Below are positions 1-9,143 of a stretch of 64,000 nucleotides of DNA, one piece after another. Position 1 is the first letter of the stretch; each line of letters opens with the position of its first letter. Below the pieces are notes generated by a model. That model saw only the letters and a list, made by a program, of their open reading frames with translations, had not been told where the DNA came from and did not search any database. The stretch comes from Frankiales bacterium (GTDB lineage: Bacteria; Actinomycetota; Actinomycetes; S36-B12; CAIYMF01), in the NCBI GenBank assembly GCA_016125335.1, contig WGLY01000026.1:26130-90129 (forward strand), given 5' to 3'. Made by a program: the position numbers and the translations under genes.

Positions 1-277
1 GCGTGCCGTCCGCGTTGTACGTCGCGCGGCCGTTGGCGTCGCCGGTCGCGTCGAACGACATCATGCGGTTCGACTTGCTGACGTTGAACCCCGCTCCGCC
101 GGACGGCGTGCCGTCGGCCACGAAGTCCAGCGTGTACTGGATCGTGTCGGAGCCGCCGAGCACGGCGTCACCGGAGGTCGGGTACGGATCGGCCGTGGCC
201 GGCCCGACCAGGCCGAGGGAGAGGGCCGTCGCGGCGAGCGTCGCGAGACCCAGGCTGACCTTGCTGACCTTGCGCAT
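1..277 (-). CDS. Secreted PstS-like substrate-binding protein, N-terminal part only
   Basis: Only the first 92 codons lie in the window; the gene continues beyond base 1. The N-terminus is a signal peptide (Lys/Arg start, Leu/Ala-rich core, probable cleavage after ATA in VGPATADP). The mature start reads DPYPTSGDAVLGGSDTIQY, where the GGSDTIQ stretch resembles the ligand-binding N-terminus of PstS-type phosphate-binding proteins; that match is inference from a short region. ATG at 275-277 is preceded by AAGGGG, a good ribosome-binding site. A PHO-box direct repeat lies about 75-100 bases upstream, and the next genes are a pst operon on the same strand, both supporting a phosphate role. Another periplasmic-binding-protein-fold ligand is possible. 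Confidence 0.6.
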   Translation of the reverse strand, partial: MRKVSKVSLGLATLAATALSLGLVGPATADPYPTSGDAVLGGSDTIQYTLDFVADGTPSGGAGFNVSKSNRMMSFDATGDANGRATYNADGT

Positions 278-351
278 GTGCTGTCCCCTTCCGGACAGGT
301 GGGGTGGACGAACGGCGCGAGTCAATCGGCGTCAGGGGTACGGCCAGGGCG

Positions 352-374
352 GCGCGGGTGAACTGTTCATGAAC
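352..374 (-). promoter_or_regulatory. PHO box (RegX3/PhoP-type site)
   Basis: On the minus strand two units, GTTCATGAACA and GTTCACCCGCG, follow each other with an exact 11-base period. GTTCACC direct repeats with 11-base spacing are the known actinobacterial PhoP/RegX3 site. The site is about 75 bases upstream of the start of the secreted PstS-like gene. Binding is inferred. Confidence 0.6.
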
Positions 375-540
375 CCATCCGGCCTAATCGGTGGCGCGAC
401 CGCCCCGCTGGGAATCCCTGTGCGTCAACGGGTTTCGGCCGAGGTCAGTGGCCGGTTCGCGCCGGACGTCGACACTGCGTGAGCGGCCGCGGACACCGCG
501 CTGACGACCTCGCCGCGGCGGTGCAGGGCAGGCGTACGAC

Positions 541-560
541 GGGTGAACGACAGGTTCACA
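541..560. promoter_or_regulatory. Inverted GTTCAC motif pair, possible distal PHO-type site
   Basis: GGGTGAAC (541-548) and GTTCACA (554-560) face each other with a 5-base gap just below the 3' end of the sortase-like gene. The orientation is inverted rather than the usual direct repeat, so this is only a weak candidate for RegX3 binding. It could instead form a small hairpin after the operon. Confidence 0.25.
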
Positions 561-590
561 TGACGACGACGGGCAGGTTCCTCGGGAGAG

Positions 591-1556
591 TCAGGCCAGG
601 TTCGGCACCAGCACCATGGCCGTGTTGGTGGTGCCCCACAGCACGGCGACCAGGATGGGCGTGGCGACCAGCCAGGTCTGCCGGCCGCCCCAGCGCACGG
701 CGGCCCACGTGGTCGCCACGACGACGAGCGCGAGCGCCTGCACCCACAGCAGCAGCGGCACGAGCGCGGCGGGGTCGGTGCCCATCGCCTGGTCCGCGGC
801 GGACACCTGCGCCGGACGCCCGCCCCCGCCGGCGGCGGGGTCGCCCTTGAGCGCGGCGTCGACGTAGACGAGCTGGTCGGGCAGCAGCGACTGCAGGCCC
901 GGCCCGCTCTCCACGGACACCAGCGTGAGTCGTCCCGTGCCGGGCTCCAGCGGCGGCGGCAGCGGGTCGTTCGCCCGGCGCACGTCGCTCACGGTGAAGT
1001 GGAACTCGCCGAACCCGGTGACCACGTCGATGTCGTCGCCGGGGCGGAACCCCGAGATCCGGCCGAAGGGGGCGCCGTAGGTGACGCCCTTGCCGTAGAG
1101 AACGGCCACCCCGGCCTGTCCGGGCAGCACGGTGTCGGCGCGGTGCCCGGGCCCGTCGCGAAGGATCCCGGACGACGTGCCCTCGACCACCACGAGGTTC
1201 TGCCAGCCCGCCGCCGGGGCGGTGAGCAGGGCAACCGGCGCGCCGGGGTCGATCGGCGCGCCCACGGGGACCGTGGCCAGGGACAGCTCCTCGCGCATGG
1301 TGTCGTAGAGGCCGCGCTGCGCGCCGGCTGCCTGCAGCCCGGAGAGCACCGTCGCGAACAGCACGAGCCACAGGCACAGCAGCCCGACGGCGGTGAGCAC
1401 CCACGCCAGCAGGGCGCGCCCGGGTCCCAGAGGCCGGCGTGGGCCGCGCTCGCGCGGAGGGGCCGCCCGACGGCGCGCGGCCCGGCCCGCAGGAGGCGCC
1501 GGCTGCGGGACCGGCAGCGCCGGGTCGTCCGGCCGCACGTCGACGAGTGTCATCAC
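591..1556 (-). CDS. Sortase-fold membrane protein lacking catalytic residues (pseudo-sortase)
   Basis: The 321-residue protein has a Pro/Arg-rich N-terminus, a membrane segment at about 48-74, a sortase-like domain at about 105-235, then two C-terminal membrane segments (about 262-315). The core follows class E/F sortases: VVVEGTSSGIL, GPGHRADTVLPGQAG, TYGAPFGRISGFRPGDDI, RLTLV. Where sortases carry the catalytic His in AGHR, this protein has YGKG (Lys156), and where they carry Cys in LTTC it has LVSV (Val215). Transpeptidation by the normal mechanism is therefore unlikely; a scaffold or recognition role is inferred. The GTG start overlaps the stop of the preceding secreted-protein gene (GTGA); an ATG one codon later is the alternative. 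Last gene of the pst operon. Confidence 0.75.
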   Translation of the reverse strand: MMTLVDVRPDDPALPVPQPAPPAGRAARRRAAPPRERGPRRPLGPGRALLAWVLTAVGLLCLWLVLFATVLSGLQAAGAQRGLYDTMREELSLATVPVGAPIDPGAPVALLTAPAAGWQNLVVVEGTSSGILRDGPGHRADTVLPGQAGVAVLYGKGVTYGAPFGRISGFRPGDDIDVVTGFGEFHFTVSDVRRANDPLPPPLEPGTGRLTLVSVESGPGLQSLLPDQLVYVDAALKGDPAAGGGGRPAQVSAADQAMGTDPAALVPLLLWVQALALVVVATTWAAVRWGGRQTWLVATPILVAVLWGTTNTAMVLVPNLA

Positions 1557-4336
1557 AGCCTCCCGCGCGGGCGCCAGGCGAGTGCGGGGCCCAGGAGCAC
1601 GCAGGCGAGCCCGAGACCCAGCAGCACCGGCAGCAGCACCCCCACCGGCCCGATCGGCGACTCGGGCGTGGTGCCGAGCGACACCGGGGTCACGCTCGGG
1701 CTCGACGTGCTCGGCGACGGGGTGGGCGTCGGGCTCGGAGCCGCGCTCGCGGACGCGCTCGACCCGGTGTCCGGGGTGGTGGTCGGGTAGGTGACTCCTG
1801 ACCCGGTGCCGCCGCTCTGTCCTGAGCTCGCCGTGGTCCGCGTGGGGGTCGGCCGGGGTGTGGGGGTCGGGGTCGGGGTCGGGTCGTGGCCGGTGACGCT
1901 GGGGACGGTGCCGTTCTGCGCGGCGACCGCGACGGCTGCCCGCGCGGTGTAGGCCGACAGCGCGCTCAACCCGTTGGCCGGGCTCAGCGGGAGGTAGCCG
2001 GCCGGCAGCTGTCCGGGGTCGGTCCCCGGGGTCTGGCCGGTGGTGGCGGCGAAGGTCATGAAGGCCGCGTAGGCGGCGGCGTCCGTGGCGGGCAGACCCG
2101 TGGTGGGCACCGACATCGACACGAGCATGGCGCCCGGGTAGGCGCCGGCACCGGCGGGGTCCGACGACATCCTCGTGCGCTGGAGGACCCAGGTGTGCGT
2201 GGTGTCGTCCGGGGCGAGGAACCCGGCAGCCGCCTTCAGCGCGGCGTCCGTGGGAGCCGCGAAGCTGCGTCCGGTCGCGTCGGTGAACCTCGTCGAGGAG
2301 GGCGTCACCCCGGAGGTCTGCAGCGATGCCGTGGCGAGGCGGTAGCGCTCGGCGTCGGCGAGGCTCGTGATCCCGAGCACGAACCTCAGTCCGGGTGTCT
2401 GGCGCCCCTGTGCCACCAGCTTCACGGCCGAGAGGTTGGTCGAGTCGTTGGCGTTAGGGTTGGTGCACTTGAGCTGCGAGTTCGCGATGGAGAACTGCAT
2501 GTTGAGGGTCACGTAGGCGAAGCGCAGCATCGGGGCGGCCACCTGCGGCAGGTACGGCACCGGTGCGTAGTAGAAGCAGGCGTTCTGGCCCCGGGTGAAC
2601 GGGTAGACGTAGTCGTCGAGCAGCGGCCAGGTGCTCACCGGCAGCGCCATCCCCTTGTACGCCGGGTTCACCGTCATCCCCCACGGGTCGGGCTCTCCGG
2701 CCATGAACGCGTGCGCCTCCGGGTCGGCGTCGATGTAGCTCGTCACCGCCGTCATGACGTCCGTCGAGCTGCTCACGGTGAGGATCGTCGAGGCCGCGGC
2801 GATGTTGAGGTCGGTGGGCACGTCGGGGTTGAGCGCCTGGAACTCCGGGTCGAAGGTGAGGTTGAGCGGGTTGTTCTTCAAGCCCTCGTCCGGCGGGATC
2901 CCGGCCGCCGGGTTGCCGTTCTTGACCCCCAGGTAGGACGGGTAGGACTCGGTGAGCAGCTTCGCGAGCAGCCGAGCGTTGAGGCGCAGGGACGTCAGCA
3001 GGCGTCCCTGCGCGTCGTCGATCGAGAAGGTGACGGCATAGCCGGTGAGCGCCACGGGGGCGTTCACCACCGGCCTGCTGTATCCCCCGGAGGGAAGGTT
3101 GCTGGCGAACGCCGCCTCGATGTTGCCCACCTTCAGCAGGTTCGCGGCCTGGGGCTCACCGGTCTGCACGTGCTGGAACGGCGTCTTCTTCGAGTCGAGG
3201 CAGAACGGAGGGGCCCACTGCAGGGTCGCCTGCGTCATGAGCTCCGAGCCGTAGATGGCGATGGGCGCCTTCCCGCCCACCACCGAGCACACGCTCGCCG
3301 ACGGCGCGAAGTGCAGCGGCACGCTCACCCGGTTGCGCCAGTTCGACGCCGACCACCACAGCGAGCCGTTGACCGCGGACGACGAGAGGTCGCCCTGGAC
3401 GAACTGCGACCCGGGAGCGAAGTTGCCGTTGCTGGTGCAGGCTGCGTCGATGTCGGGCAGGTCGAGGGCGAGGGGACGGTCGGCCACGGGCAGGCCCGCG
3501 CCGGCCTCGTCGCAGGAGATGCCCACCACCGGCACGATCACGACGCTGCAGGCCACCGTGTCCGAGCAGCCGAGCGAGGCGTTGCTGTCGGCACTGCGGA
3601 CGTTGAACAGGATCGAGCCCGTGCCGTCGGCCCCGGTGACCGCGAAGGTCTCGTTGCTCGGCAGGTTGGTGGCGGTCAGGTTCGACGTGGCCTCCGGGGG
3701 CATGCCGGCGCAGGCCGAGGACCCGCCGTAGTAGCGAGTGCCGCTCTCGGACACGAACGGCACCCAGCGCTCGGAGATCCCGATGTCCGTGCAGGCCGCC
3801 GGCCGCGGCGACGGCGCGCCGGCGAACTGCGTCCGCTCCTCGGCCGTGGCATAGCGGTCCATCCGCCACTCCGGGTAGGCGGTGGAGTAGTCGGCCTTGA
3901 AGCGCTCGGCCCACGACTGCGTCCAGCAGGTCTCCGGGCTCAGCTGCTGGGCGGCGGGCACGGTGCTGGAGTCGACGCCGCGGCACTCGAGGACCACCAC
4001 GGGGTGCTCGATCACCACCGCGGCCGCGGAGTTCTGGTCCGCGACGATGCCCCCGCTCTGCGGCGCTCCGGTCCACGAGACCGGGACCGCCTGCCGGTCG
4101 CGCAGGCCGTGGGTGTCGCCGACGGTGACCGAGATGCTGTACGCCGTCGTGGCCACGTCGTTTCCGGCGGCGTCGAGGTGCGTGCGGGTGGCCGTGACGG
4201 TCTTCGTCGTCGACTGGCCGCCCGACGTCGCGGCCTCGGCCGGTGCCGTCTGCTCCCCGGGGATGCCGGCGGCCGCGCCCGAGGCGACGAGGGCGAGGGC
4301 CGCGGCGAGCGCGAGGAGCCGGGCGGGGGTCCTCAC
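1553..4336 (-). CDS. Large secreted, C-terminally membrane-tethered protein of the pst operon
   Basis: This 927-residue protein has a clear signal peptide (about 1-25), a long extracellular region with many cysteines (for example in VVLECRG, CWTQSW, AACTDIG, SACAG, SLGCSDTVAC, GISCDE), a Pro/Thr/Ser-rich stalk near 815-890, and a final membrane segment followed by RPRGRL. I do not recognise a catalytic domain. Parts look like divergent periplasmic-binding-protein sequence, but this is uncertain. The GTG start overlaps the pstS stop by 4 bases, so it is translationally coupled to pstS. The topology (exported, tethered to the membrane outside the cell) mirrors the unusual PstS next to it, suggesting a partner or accessory binding protein for phosphate or phospho-compounds. 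Confidence 0.7.
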   Translation of the reverse strand: MRTPARLLALAAALALVASGAAAGIPGEQTAPAEAATSGGQSTTKTVTATRTHLDAAGNDVATTAYSISVTVGDTHGLRDRQAVPVSWTGAPQSGGIVADQNSAAAVVIEHPVVVLECRGVDSSTVPAAQQLSPETCWTQSWAERFKADYSTAYPEWRMDRYATAEERTQFAGAPSPRPAACTDIGISERWVPFVSESGTRYYGGSSACAGMPPEATSNLTATNLPSNETFAVTGADGTGSILFNVRSADSNASLGCSDTVACSVVIVPVVGISCDEAGAGLPVADRPLALDLPDIDAACTSNGNFAPGSQFVQGDLSSSAVNGSLWWSASNWRNRVSVPLHFAPSASVCSVVGGKAPIAIYGSELMTQATLQWAPPFCLDSKKTPFQHVQTGEPQAANLLKVGNIEAAFASNLPSGGYSRPVVNAPVALTGYAVTFSIDDAQGRLLTSLRLNARLLAKLLTESYPSYLGVKNGNPAAGIPPDEGLKNNPLNLTFDPEFQALNPDVPTDLNIAAASTILTVSSSTDVMTAVTSYIDADPEAHAFMAGEPDPWGMTVNPAYKGMALPVSTWPLLDDYVYPFTRGQNACFYYAPVPYLPQVAAPMLRFAYVTLNMQFSIANSQLKCTNPNANDSTNLSAVKLVAQGRQTPGLRFVLGITSLADAERYRLATASLQTSGVTPSSTRFTDATGRSFAAPTDAALKAAAGFLAPDDTTHTWVLQRTRMSSDPAGAGAYPGAMLVSMSVPTTGLPATDAAAYAAFMTFAATTGQTPGTDPGQLPAGYLPLSPANGLSALSAYTARAAVAVAAQNGTVPSVTGHDPTPTPTPTPRPTPTRTTASSGQSGGTGSGVTYPTTTPDTGSSASASAAPSPTPTPSPSTSSPSVTPVSLGTTPESPIGPVGVLLPVLLGLGLACVLLGPALAWRPRGRL

Positions 4337-6045
4337 GGCGCACCCCGTCGGGCGGTGAGCCGGCGGTGGATCACCGGTGGCAGCACGATCACCGCGATCA
4401 GGCCCAGCGCCGTGAGCAGCGCGAACACGGGCACCGCGGAGGCGGTCTGGGTGGAGGAGCTCAAGGTGACCGCGACCGGCTCGGCCGCGCCCGCGCCACC
4501 GCCGCTCCCGCTACCGCCCGTCGCCGGGTCGACGACCTGCCCGGTGGCCGGGTCGATGCTGGGGGCCGCACCCGGGTCCGTGCCGCCCGACGCCGGGGTG
4601 GTGGCGCCACCACCGCCCCCACCGCCACCGCCGCCGGCCGTGGCCCCCGTGCCGCCGCTCCCGCCGGACGAGCCGCCCGAGCTCGAGCCCCCGGACGACG
4701 AGCCGCTCCCCGAGCCGCTGCCGCCGGTGGACCCGCCCGGCTTGCCGTTGCTGCCCGGGTTCGCGGTGTTGGGGATCGAGTCCGTGCAGGGACCGGCCCC
4801 GACCTTGTCGCAGGCCTGCGGCATCGGCGCGATCTCGGCGAGGTAGTTGCGGTTGGGCTGGCCGGCGATGAATGTCGGGTTGTTGCACGAGCTCACGTTG
4901 CGCTTGGTCAGGTCGACCCCGGGGTCGGCTGCCTTCAGCTTGGCCACCTGGTCGAACGAGGCCTGCACGAGGTTGATCGGCAGCGGCGAGTAGCCGAGCG
5001 GGCCGATCTCGCGCTGCCCCTGGCACAGCGAGTAGTACAGGTAGTCGGCAAGGGTCTGCCGCTTCGCCGTCGTCATGGTCTGGTCGTTCGACGCCGTCGG
5101 GATGATGCCGTAGGAGTAGGACGAGAGGGGGTAGGTCCGCTTGTCGGTGAACGTGTAGACCTGCTGGAGGTTCTGGAGCAGGTAGTTGGGCGAGGTCTTG
5201 TCCTGGTTGATGACGGCCTTGGTGAGCGCGACCGCGACGTTGTACTGGTCGGGCAGGGTGAAGTAGCCGGCCTTGTTGAGCACCTTGGCCACGGGGTAGT
5301 CCTGCGCGAGCGCGTAGGAGTACTCGTCGTAGCCGATCGCGCCGTTGCCGGCGGCCGAGGCGATGTAGTTGATGACGCCGTCGGAGCCGTTCTGCGCGAT
5401 GGCCTTCCCCTTGCGCGGGAAGTATTCGGTGAGCCCGCTGGTGCCGAGGAACGGTCGCCAGATGCTCGGGAACTGCGAGTCGAGATAGGCGGTGAACTGC
5501 GCCGAGGAGCCCGAGCCCTCGGAGTGCACCACCGGGATGATCGGCAGCGACGGGAGCGCCTTTCCGTTGTTGTCCGCGGTGATGGCCGGGTCGTTCCAGT
5601 TCGTGATCTGGTTGGTGAAGATCTTTGCGAGGGTCTGGCCGGAGAGCCGCAGGTTGCGGACGAGCTTGCCGGCCACCCGGACCTGGTAAGGGAACGACGT
5701 GCCGCCCGCCACGATCGGGAGGTAGACGAAGTCGCGTCCCTGCGAGGTGTCCGTGTCGCCGGTGACCGGGTCGACCCCCTGGAATCCGATGTCGCTCACC
5801 GCGAAGTCGTTCTGCTTGTACCCGAAGTCCTTGCGGCCCTGCGCCGACCCGCTCGCGGTGAAGACCACCTGCAGGCCGTTGGGCTGGACGTCCGCGACCC
5901 ACTGGTTGACCGCGTTGGCCGACCAGCTGGAGCCGGAGCCCTGGATGAGGGCGTGGCTGGCCGCCACTGCCGGCTGGGTTCCGATGGCCGTGACGACGAG
6001 AGCCGCCGCCACCAGGGCCAGTGCCTGGGCTCGAGTGCTGCGCAT
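4333..6045 (-). CDS. pstS: Phosphate ABC transporter substrate-binding protein with C-terminal membrane anchor
   Basis: PstS binds phosphate outside the membrane and delivers it to PstCA. The motif IQGSGSSWSANAVNQW near the mature N-terminus, ASGSAQGRKDF and SEGSGSSAQF are typical of PstS. At 570 residues it is about 200 longer than usual. After the binding domain (about 30-420) comes a Gly/Ser-rich linker (about 430-510, with polyglycine runs) and a membrane segment near 538-560 ending in HRRLTARRGAP. There is no lipobox cysteine; the signal peptide looks like a signal-peptidase-I type (AVAAS). Actinobacterial PstS proteins are commonly lipoproteins, so the anchor appears to have been swapped for a transmembrane tail. 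It lies downstream of pstA in the operon. Confidence 0.93.
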   Translation of the reverse strand: MRSTRAQALALVAAALVVTAIGTQPAVAASHALIQGSGSSWSANAVNQWVADVQPNGLQVVFTASGSAQGRKDFGYKQNDFAVSDIGFQGVDPVTGDTDTSQGRDFVYLPIVAGGTSFPYQVRVAGKLVRNLRLSGQTLAKIFTNQITNWNDPAITADNNGKALPSLPIIPVVHSEGSGSSAQFTAYLDSQFPSIWRPFLGTSGLTEYFPRKGKAIAQNGSDGVINYIASAAGNGAIGYDEYSYALAQDYPVAKVLNKAGYFTLPDQYNVAVALTKAVINQDKTSPNYLLQNLQQVYTFTDKRTYPLSSYSYGIIPTASNDQTMTTAKRQTLADYLYYSLCQGQREIGPLGYSPLPINLVQASFDQVAKLKAADPGVDLTKRNVSSCNNPTFIAGQPNRNYLAEIAPMPQACDKVGAGPCTDSIPNTANPGSNGKPGGSTGGSGSGSGSSSGGSSSGGSSGGSGGTGATAGGGGGGGGGGATTPASGGTDPGAAPSIDPATGQVVDPATGGSGSGGGAGAAEPVAVTLSSSTQTASAVPVFALLTALGLIAVIVLPPVIHRRLTARRGAP

Positions 6046-6108
6046 GGTCGTGGGGTCCTTCGTGTCGCGCGGGGGTGGGCGGGTGCGTCGGGCCGGGCCG
6101 TCGCCCGG

Positions 6109-7284
6109 CTAGCGGCCCTGCTTGTCGCGGGCGAGCCAGCGGGTGAGGACGAACAGGAACGTCACGAGGATCAGGAGCACCGTGGCGGCGCCGAAGCCGC
6201 GCTGGATGTAGAGGTCCTGGCCGCTGCGCACCGCGAAGAGGCTGAACAACGGCAACGAGTTCATCGGGTCCTGGAACGGGTTCACGTTGAGGAATGTCGA
6301 GGCGCCGGAGGTGATGAGCACCGGCGCGGTCTCGCCGATCGCCCGGGCGATGCCCAGGATCACGGCCGTCGCCAGTCCGGCCTTCGCCGTCGGCAGCACC
6401 ACGCCGCGCACGGTGCGCCACTGGCTCGCGCCGAGCGCCAGGCTTGCCTCCCGCAGGCCGCCGGGAACCACGCGCAGCTGCACCTCGGCGGATCGGGCGA
6501 TGATCGGGGTCATCATCACGGTGAGGGCCATGGCCGCGGCGAACCCCGACCTGGGGACGCCCAGCGCCAGGATGAGCGTGACGTAGATGAACAGGCCGGC
6601 GAGGATGTCCGGCAGCGCCGTCATCGCCTCCACCACCGTGCGGACGATCCGCGCGCCGGTGCTGCCGACCTCGGTCATGTAGACGGCGGTGCCGATGCCC
6701 AGCGGCAGCGCGATCACCACCGCGATCCCTACCTGGATCAGCGTGCCGACGACCGCGTGGAGGATCCCGCCGGCGGACAGCGGGTCGGTCGGCCGCACGC
6801 CTGCCATGTCCTCGGTGTAGAAGTTGGCGTTCAGCAGGGCCGGGATCCCCTTGATCACCGTGTAGACGAGCGTGGTGACGAGCGCGCCGAACACCACGAG
6901 CGCCCCGGCCGACACCACCGCCTCCATCAGCCGGTCCACGACGAGGGTCCTCGGCTGCGACAGCGCCGTCACCCCGGCGTACATCGCCAGGAACGCGACG
7001 TACCAGACGATGCAGAAGCCGAGCACTCCCTGCAGCCCGAGCACGAGCGAGTAGAGCACCCAGGTGAGGCAGAGGGAGGCGACGCCGGACCCGAGGAAGC
7101 TGAGGATCTCGTCCGAGGTGCGCTTGCCGATGATGCGCGGCACGTCGGCCGCCCGCCGCCCGGGGCGCGGGGGGTCCGACGGCGGCGCCGGCGGCCCGGT
7201 CGGGCCGACGACGACGGGGACCTCGGCCGTGTCACCGATCGCCGGCGGCACCTGCACCTCGGCCTCGGGTCGCACTGCGGTCAT
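6109..7284 (-). CDS. pstA: Phosphate ABC transporter permease PstA
   Basis: Inner-membrane half of the phosphate channel, partner of PstC. The binding-protein-dependent permease domain includes the EAA loop region GGLREASLALGASQWRTVRGVVLPTAKAGL and the conserved stretch RAIGETAPVLITSG. The protein has 391 residues, longer than the roughly 300 of classical PstA: a Pro-rich cytoplasmic N-terminus (to about 45) and two extra membrane segments (about 60-110) precede the usual six. The ATG start lies 9 bases after the pstC stop, with AGGGG just upstream. Part of the minus-strand pst operon. Confidence 0.93.
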   Translation of the reverse strand: MTAVRPEAEVQVPPAIGDTAEVPVVVGPTGPPAPPSDPPRPGRRAADVPRIIGKRTSDEILSFLGSGVASLCLTWVLYSLVLGLQGVLGFCIVWYVAFLAMYAGVTALSQPRTLVVDRLMEAVVSAGALVVFGALVTTLVYTVIKGIPALLNANFYTEDMAGVRPTDPLSAGGILHAVVGTLIQVGIAVVIALPLGIGTAVYMTEVGSTGARIVRTVVEAMTALPDILAGLFIYVTLILALGVPRSGFAAAMALTVMMTPIIARSAEVQLRVVPGGLREASLALGASQWRTVRGVVLPTAKAGLATAVILGIARAIGETAPVLITSGASTFLNVNPFQDPMNSLPLFSLFAVRSGQDLYIQRGFGAATVLLILVTFLFVLTRWLARDKQGR

Positions 7285-7293
7285 CGTGGGCCC

Positions 7294-8319
7294 CTAGATG
7301 TCCGTGCCGGCGCCGCTGCGGCTCCGGTTGACGAAGACGGCGGCGATCGTGTTGACGACCAGGGTGATGAGGAACAGCACGAAGCCGGCGGTGAGCAGGG
7401 CCGAGAGCTGGTTCGAGGTCGCCTCGCCGAACAGTCCCGCGATGAGCGACGAGGTGGTGATCGTGCCGACCTCGAGAGGGCGGAACTTCAGGTCGAAGGC
7501 CGGGGAGATGATCAGCAGCACCGCGATGGTCTCGCCCAGCGCACGGCCCAGCGCGAGCATCGTGCCGCCGATGATGCCTCCGCGCCCGAAGGGCAGCACC
7601 ACGGAGCGCACAACGCCCCAGCGGGTCCCCCCGAGCGCCAGGACCGCCTCGCGCTCCCCCGGCGGGGCCTGCACGAACACGCCGCGCATCACCGCCGTCG
7701 CCAGCGGGATCACCATCATCGAGACGCACAGGCCGGCGATGAAGGCGGAGGAGGTGAAGCTCGACTGCCAGTTCGCCGCGAGGTCCGGGTCGACGTCGAC
7801 TCGGAAGATGGGGATCCACCCGAGGTACTGGTTGATCCACCGGGCGACGTAGATGGCATACGGCTGCAGCAGGAAGAAGCCCCAGAGCCCGTAGATGATG
7901 CTCGGCACAGCGGCCATCAGGTCGATGGCCGAGACCAGGAACGACCTGATCCGCAGCGGTGCGTACTCGCTGATGTAGAGCGCGGTGAGCAGCGCGAGGG
8001 GAAACGACACCACGATCGCGACGAGGGCGACCTCGATGGTGCCGAGGATCACCGCGGAGATGCCGATCTGGTCGATCCGCGGCTGCCACTCGTTCTCGGT
8101 GAGGAACGACAGGCCGTAGCGCTGGAAGGTGGGGATCGACTGGTAGCCGAGGAAGACGCCGATGGCGCCGAAGATCACCAGGACGGTGATGCCGATGCTG
8201 CGCGCCGTCCAGTGGAAGGCGCGGTCCGGGCCGGACGGCCTGCGGTCGATCGGGCGAGGGGCGTCGCCCGACGGGTCCGCGGCCGGCTCGACGGGCTCGA
8301 GGACGGCCTGGTGGCTCAT
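7294..8319 (-). CDS. pstC: Phosphate ABC transporter permease PstC
   Basis: Permease subunit of the Pst phosphate importer. The 341-residue protein has six or so membrane segments and the EAA-type loop [31 protein letters not shown], with [14 protein letters not shown] following. The open frame extends far upstream, but the real start is the ATG of MSHQAVLEP at 8317-8319, which overlaps the pstB stop by 4 bases (ATGA). That gives the normal PstC length and places its TM1 near residue 40. Confidence 0.93.
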   Translation of the reverse strand: MSHQAVLEPVEPAADPSGDAPRPIDRRPSGPDRAFHWTARSIGITVLVIFGAIGVFLGYQSIPTFQRYGLSFLTENEWQPRIDQIGISAVILGTIEVALVAIVVSFPLALLTALYISEYAPLRIRSFLVSAIDLMAAVPSIIYGLWGFFLLQPYAIYVARWINQYLGWIPIFRVDVDPDLAANWQSSFTSSAFIAGLCVSMMVIPLATAVMRGVFVQAPPGEREAVLALGGTRWGVVRSVVLPFGRGGIIGGTMLALGRALGETIAVLLIISPAFDLKFRPLEVGTITTSSLIAGLFGEATSNQLSALLTAGFVLFLITLVVNTIAAVFVNRSRSGAGTDI

Positions 8320-9143
8320 CCGAACCGTCCGTGGACGTAGTCGCTGGTCCGCGGGTCCTGCGGGTTCCCGAAGATGTCGTCCGTCCGCCCCGCCTCGACG
8401 ATGACGCCCGGGGTCCCCTGCTCCGCCAGGAAGAACGCGCACTGCTGCGACACCCGCGCGGCCTGCTGCATGTTGTGCGTGACGATGACGATGGTGACCT
8501 CGTCCTTGAGCTCGAGGATGGTCTCCTCGATGCGCCGGGTGGACGTGGGGTCCAGCGCGCTGCACGGCTCGTCCATCAGCAGCACCTCGGAGTCCACGGC
8601 CAGCGAGCGGGCGATGCACAGCCGCTGCTGCTGCCCGCCGGAGAGCGCGCTGCCCGGCTGCTTCAGCCGGTCCTTGACCTCGGCCCAGAGCCCGGCGCGC
8701 ACCAGGCACCGCTCGATGAGGTCGTCGCGGTCGGCGCGCCCCACCTTGGTGCCGGTGAGCTTGAGACCCGCGGTCACGTTGTCCGCGATCGACATCGCAG
8801 GGAACGGGTTGGGCTTCTGGAACACCATCCCGATCCGCTTGCGGGTGTCGGTGATCCGGTTGCCGGCGTCGTAGATGTCGACACCGTCGAGGAGCACCTG
8901 ACCGGACATCTGCGCGGAGGGCACGAGCTCGTGCATCCGGTTGAGGATGCGCAGGAAGGTGGACTTGCCGCAGCCGGAGGGACCGATCAGGGCCGTCACC
9001 GTCTGCGCCGGCATGGGCAGCGAGACCTGGTCGAGCACCTTGCGCTCGCCGAACCAGGCGGACACGCGGCGTGCGTCGAGGCTCGACCCGGCCACCACGC
9101 GCGGCGCCGGCCCCGGTCCGGACTCGATGGTGATGGTGCTCAC
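8316..9143 (-). CDS. pstB: Phosphate ABC transporter ATP-binding protein PstB
   Basis: Cytoplasmic ATPase driving PstCA. Visible motifs are Walker A GPSGCGKS, the Q-loop region [10 protein letters not shown] (a PstB hallmark), the signature LSGGQQQR, Walker B VLLMDEP and the H-loop VTHNM. The GTG start at 9141-9143 (MSTITIESG) overlaps the stop of the upstream YegP-like gene as GTGA and gives 275 residues, near the family norm of about 260. An upstream in-frame extension in the open frame is not needed. Gene order pstB-pstC-pstA-pstS is reversed relative to the common pstSCAB. Confidence 0.94.
   Translation of the reverse strand: MSTITIESGPGPAPRVVAGSSLDARRVSAWFGERKVLDQVSLPMPAQTVTALIGPSGCGKSTFLRILNRMHELVPSAQMSGQVLLDGVDIYDAGNRITDTRKRIGMVFQKPNPFPAMSIADNVTAGLKLTGTKVGRADRDDLIERCLVRAGLWAEVKDRLKQPGSALSGGQQQRLCIARSLAVDSEVLLMDEPCSALDPTSTRRIEETILELKDEVTIVIVTHNMQQAARVSQQCAFFLAEQGTPGVIVEAGRTDDIFGNPQDPRTSDYVHGRFG

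Larger units (their letters stand above)
278..590. other. Intergenic region upstream of the PstS-like gene
   Basis: About 313 bases separate the sortase-like gene from the partial PstS-like gene, both on the minus strand. No convincing coding frame is seen. The region contains an 11-base PHO-box direct repeat (352-374, listed separately) and an inverted pair of GTTCAC motifs at 541-560. The length and motifs indicate that the downstream PstS-like gene has its own regulated promoter rather than being read only from the pst operon. Confidence 0.5.

Noticed and set aside
1886..4846. Long plus-strand open frame of 986 codons opposite pstS and the large secreted-protein gene
   Set aside because: It is antisense to genes with signal peptides and overlapping starts, is Arg/Gly/His-rich without domains, and is what high third-position GC leaves on the other strand.
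4243..8340. Plus-strand open frame of 1365 codons across pstS, pstA and pstC
   Set aside because: No ribosome-binding site and low-complexity Arg/Ala/Gly content; opposed by conserved transport genes on the minus strand.
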